A program made the translations under genes and the position numbers. Below the pieces are notes generated by a model. The model was given only the letters and a program-made list of their open reading frames with translations, was not told where the DNA came from and searched no databases. 6,732 nucleotides of DNA, taken from assembly GCA_964575225.1 (NCBI GenBank), contig CAZNQW010000214.1, positions 1-6,732 of the forward strand, written 5' to 3'. Source of the stretch: CAZNQW01 sp964575225. Its GTDB lineage: Bacteria; Chloroflexota; Anaerolineae; JAAYZQ01. Numbering within the stretch: the first letter of the stretch is position 1; the number at the start of each line of letters is the position of its first letter. Of the stretch, positions 5,960-6,732 are shown piece after piece.

Positions 5960-6646
5960 ATGCCAGATACCAAGATCCTCATCGTCGATGACGAACAGAG
6001 CATCCTCGACCTGGTGAGCGCATACCTGCGCCAGGAAGGGTATGAGGTTTACACCTCCATGGATGGCCCCGCCGCCCTCACGGCGGCGCGCGCCTTCAGG
6101 CCCGACCTGGTCATCCTGGACATCATGCTCCCGGGCATGGATGGCCTGGAAGTCCTTACCCGCCTACGGCGCGAGTCGGATGTGTACGTCATCATGCTCA
6201 CGGCCAAATCGGAGGAGACAGACAAGATCGTCGGCCTGTCGGTAGGGGCTGATGACTATCTGACCAAACCCTTTAGCCCGCGCGAGCTGGTTGCCCGCGT
6301 CAAGGCCGCCCTGCGACGCCTTCGTGATGGCGTCGGCCCAGGTGAGAGCACGACGCTGGCCTTTCGCCATGTACGTATCGACGCGGGCAGCCGTCAGGTA
6401 TGGACCAACAACGAGCTGGTGGAACTCACCCCCACCGAGTTCGACCTGCTCAGAATCCTGGCCGAGCACCGCGGCAGAGTTCTCAGTCGCGAGCAACTCC
6501 TCCAACATGTGTGGGGCTATGACTTTTATGGAGAAGAGCGGGTGGTGGACGTTCACATCGGTCACATCCGGCAGAAACTGGGCGACGAGCAGTTCATTGT
6601 CACTGTTCGGGGCGTGGGGTATCGGTTCGAAGATGAGGAGGCGTGA
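5960..6646 (+). CDS. OmpR/PhoB-family two-component response regulator (228 aa)
   Basis: This is a cytoplasmic transcription factor switched on by phosphorylation from a sensor kinase. The receiver domain spans about residues 4-117. It has the acidic pair Asp10/Asp11 (ILIVDDE), the phospho-acceptor Asp54 in VILDIMLPGMDG, the switch Thr81 in IMLTAKS, and Lys103 in YLTKPF. A short linker leads to a C-terminal OmpR-type winged helix (about 127-226) with LTPTEFDLL, the LSREQLL segment, the recognition helix around VVDVHIGHIRQKLG, and the closing VRGVGYRFE hairpin. Length and all key residues are normal, so it should be functional. The start is the ATG at 5960, four bases after GGAGGGGAG (5947-5955). 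The frame is open further upstream to 5834, but that extension would contain the promoter and is not part of the family. It overlaps the following kinase start by GTGA, so the two are translationally coupled. Its target genes cannot be read from the sequence. Confidence 0.95.
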   Translation: MPDTKILIVDDEQSILDLVSAYLRQEGYEVYTSMDGPAALTAARAFRPDLVILDIMLPGMDGLEVLTRLRRESDVYVIMLTAKSEETDKIVGLSVGADDYLTKPFSPRELVARVKAALRRLRDGVGPGESTTLAFRHVRIDAGSRQVWTNNELVELTPTEFDLLRILAEHRGRVLSREQLLQHVWGYDFYGEERVVDVHIGHIRQKLGDEQFIVTVRGVGYRFEDEEA

Positions 6647-6732
6647 CACTGCCAAAGATCATTCACCGCGACCCGAGCCTGAAGCAGTTTCTATCGTAAC
6701 TAGTGATTATCGTTGTGAGTGTTGTAGTCTTG
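6643..6732 (+). pseudogene. Start of sensor histidine kinase, interrupted by in-frame TAA, cut by window edge
   Basis: A GTG at 6643 overlaps the regulator's TGA stop (GTGA) behind GAGGAGG, the classic arrangement for the partner kinase. The frame reads a basic N-terminus ending PSLKQFLS, then TAA at 6697-6699, then LVIIVVSVVVL in the same frame to the last base. A charged start running straight into a hydrophobic helix is what a membrane histidine kinase looks like, so the stop splits the N-tail from the first transmembrane segment. Restart at the in-frame GTG at 6703 is possible, but no SD precedes it. The catalytic parts lie outside the window, so kinase identity rests on operon position and the helix. 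It may be a real nonsense mutation, a sequencing or assembly error, or a functional gene with a different start. Confidence 0.5.

Noticed and set aside
40..6699. Stop-codon recoding, since two frames (large gene and kinase) stay open past TAA
   Set aside because: The other genes end normally at TAA or TGA, both read-through stretches are very short and limited by the window edges, and UAA recoding is not expected in this kind of bacterium.
6698..6708. ACTAGTGATT resembles a common cloning-vector junction, raising vector contamination as the cause of the TAA
   Set aside because: The match is only about ten bases, and the sequence continues in frame into a convincing hydrophobic helix, which vector sequence would not give.

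Overview
The window looks like chromosomal DNA of a GC-rich bacterium, most likely a member of the Chloroflexota (Anaerolineae/Caldilineae-like). This is an inference from protein style. Two small secreted proteins carry sequence modules that I associate with that phylum: an FTYQG N-terminal domain, TGxxYGLY repeats, a YSLDGTIGQP core and a C-terminal LPLVVR tail. No rRNA or other marker gene is present to prove it. I see no tRNA, CRISPR array, insertion sequence or phage gene.

Layout: (1) 40-2835, minus strand: one large gene for a 931-residue, beta-rich protein without a signal peptide or any family I recognise. Its start is best placed at the ATG at 2835, six bases after a GGAGG. (2) 2836-3426: a divergent intergenic region. 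On the plus strand it holds a very good sigma70-type promoter (TTGACC-N17-TATACT) and a leader of about 215 bases with three small hairpins and a 12-base perfect anti-SD match. (3) 3427-4899, plus strand: a two-gene operon for exported proteins. The first is a 390-residue adhesin/lectin-like surface protein, the second a 93-residue secreted protein. (4) 4900-5542: a short palindrome and a minus-strand remnant of an imidazolonepropionase-like amidohydrolase that has lost both ends. (5) 5543-5959: non-coding DNA with an inverted repeat and a clear promoter (TTGACA-N17-TACCAT). (6) 5960-6732, plus strand: a complete OmpR/PhoB-family response regulator overlapping by four bases (GTGA) the start of what should be its sensor histidine kinase. 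The kinase frame is interrupted by TAA after 18 codons, just before its first membrane helix, and then stays open to the window edge.

The exported pair is probably co-transcribed and acts at the cell surface. The regulator/kinase pair is a separate transcription unit, and nothing in the sequence ties it to the neighbouring genes. The points most worth checking are the unrecognised 931-residue protein, the nonsense codon in the kinase, and the structured leader with two Shine-Dalgarno sequences ahead of the surface-protein operon.
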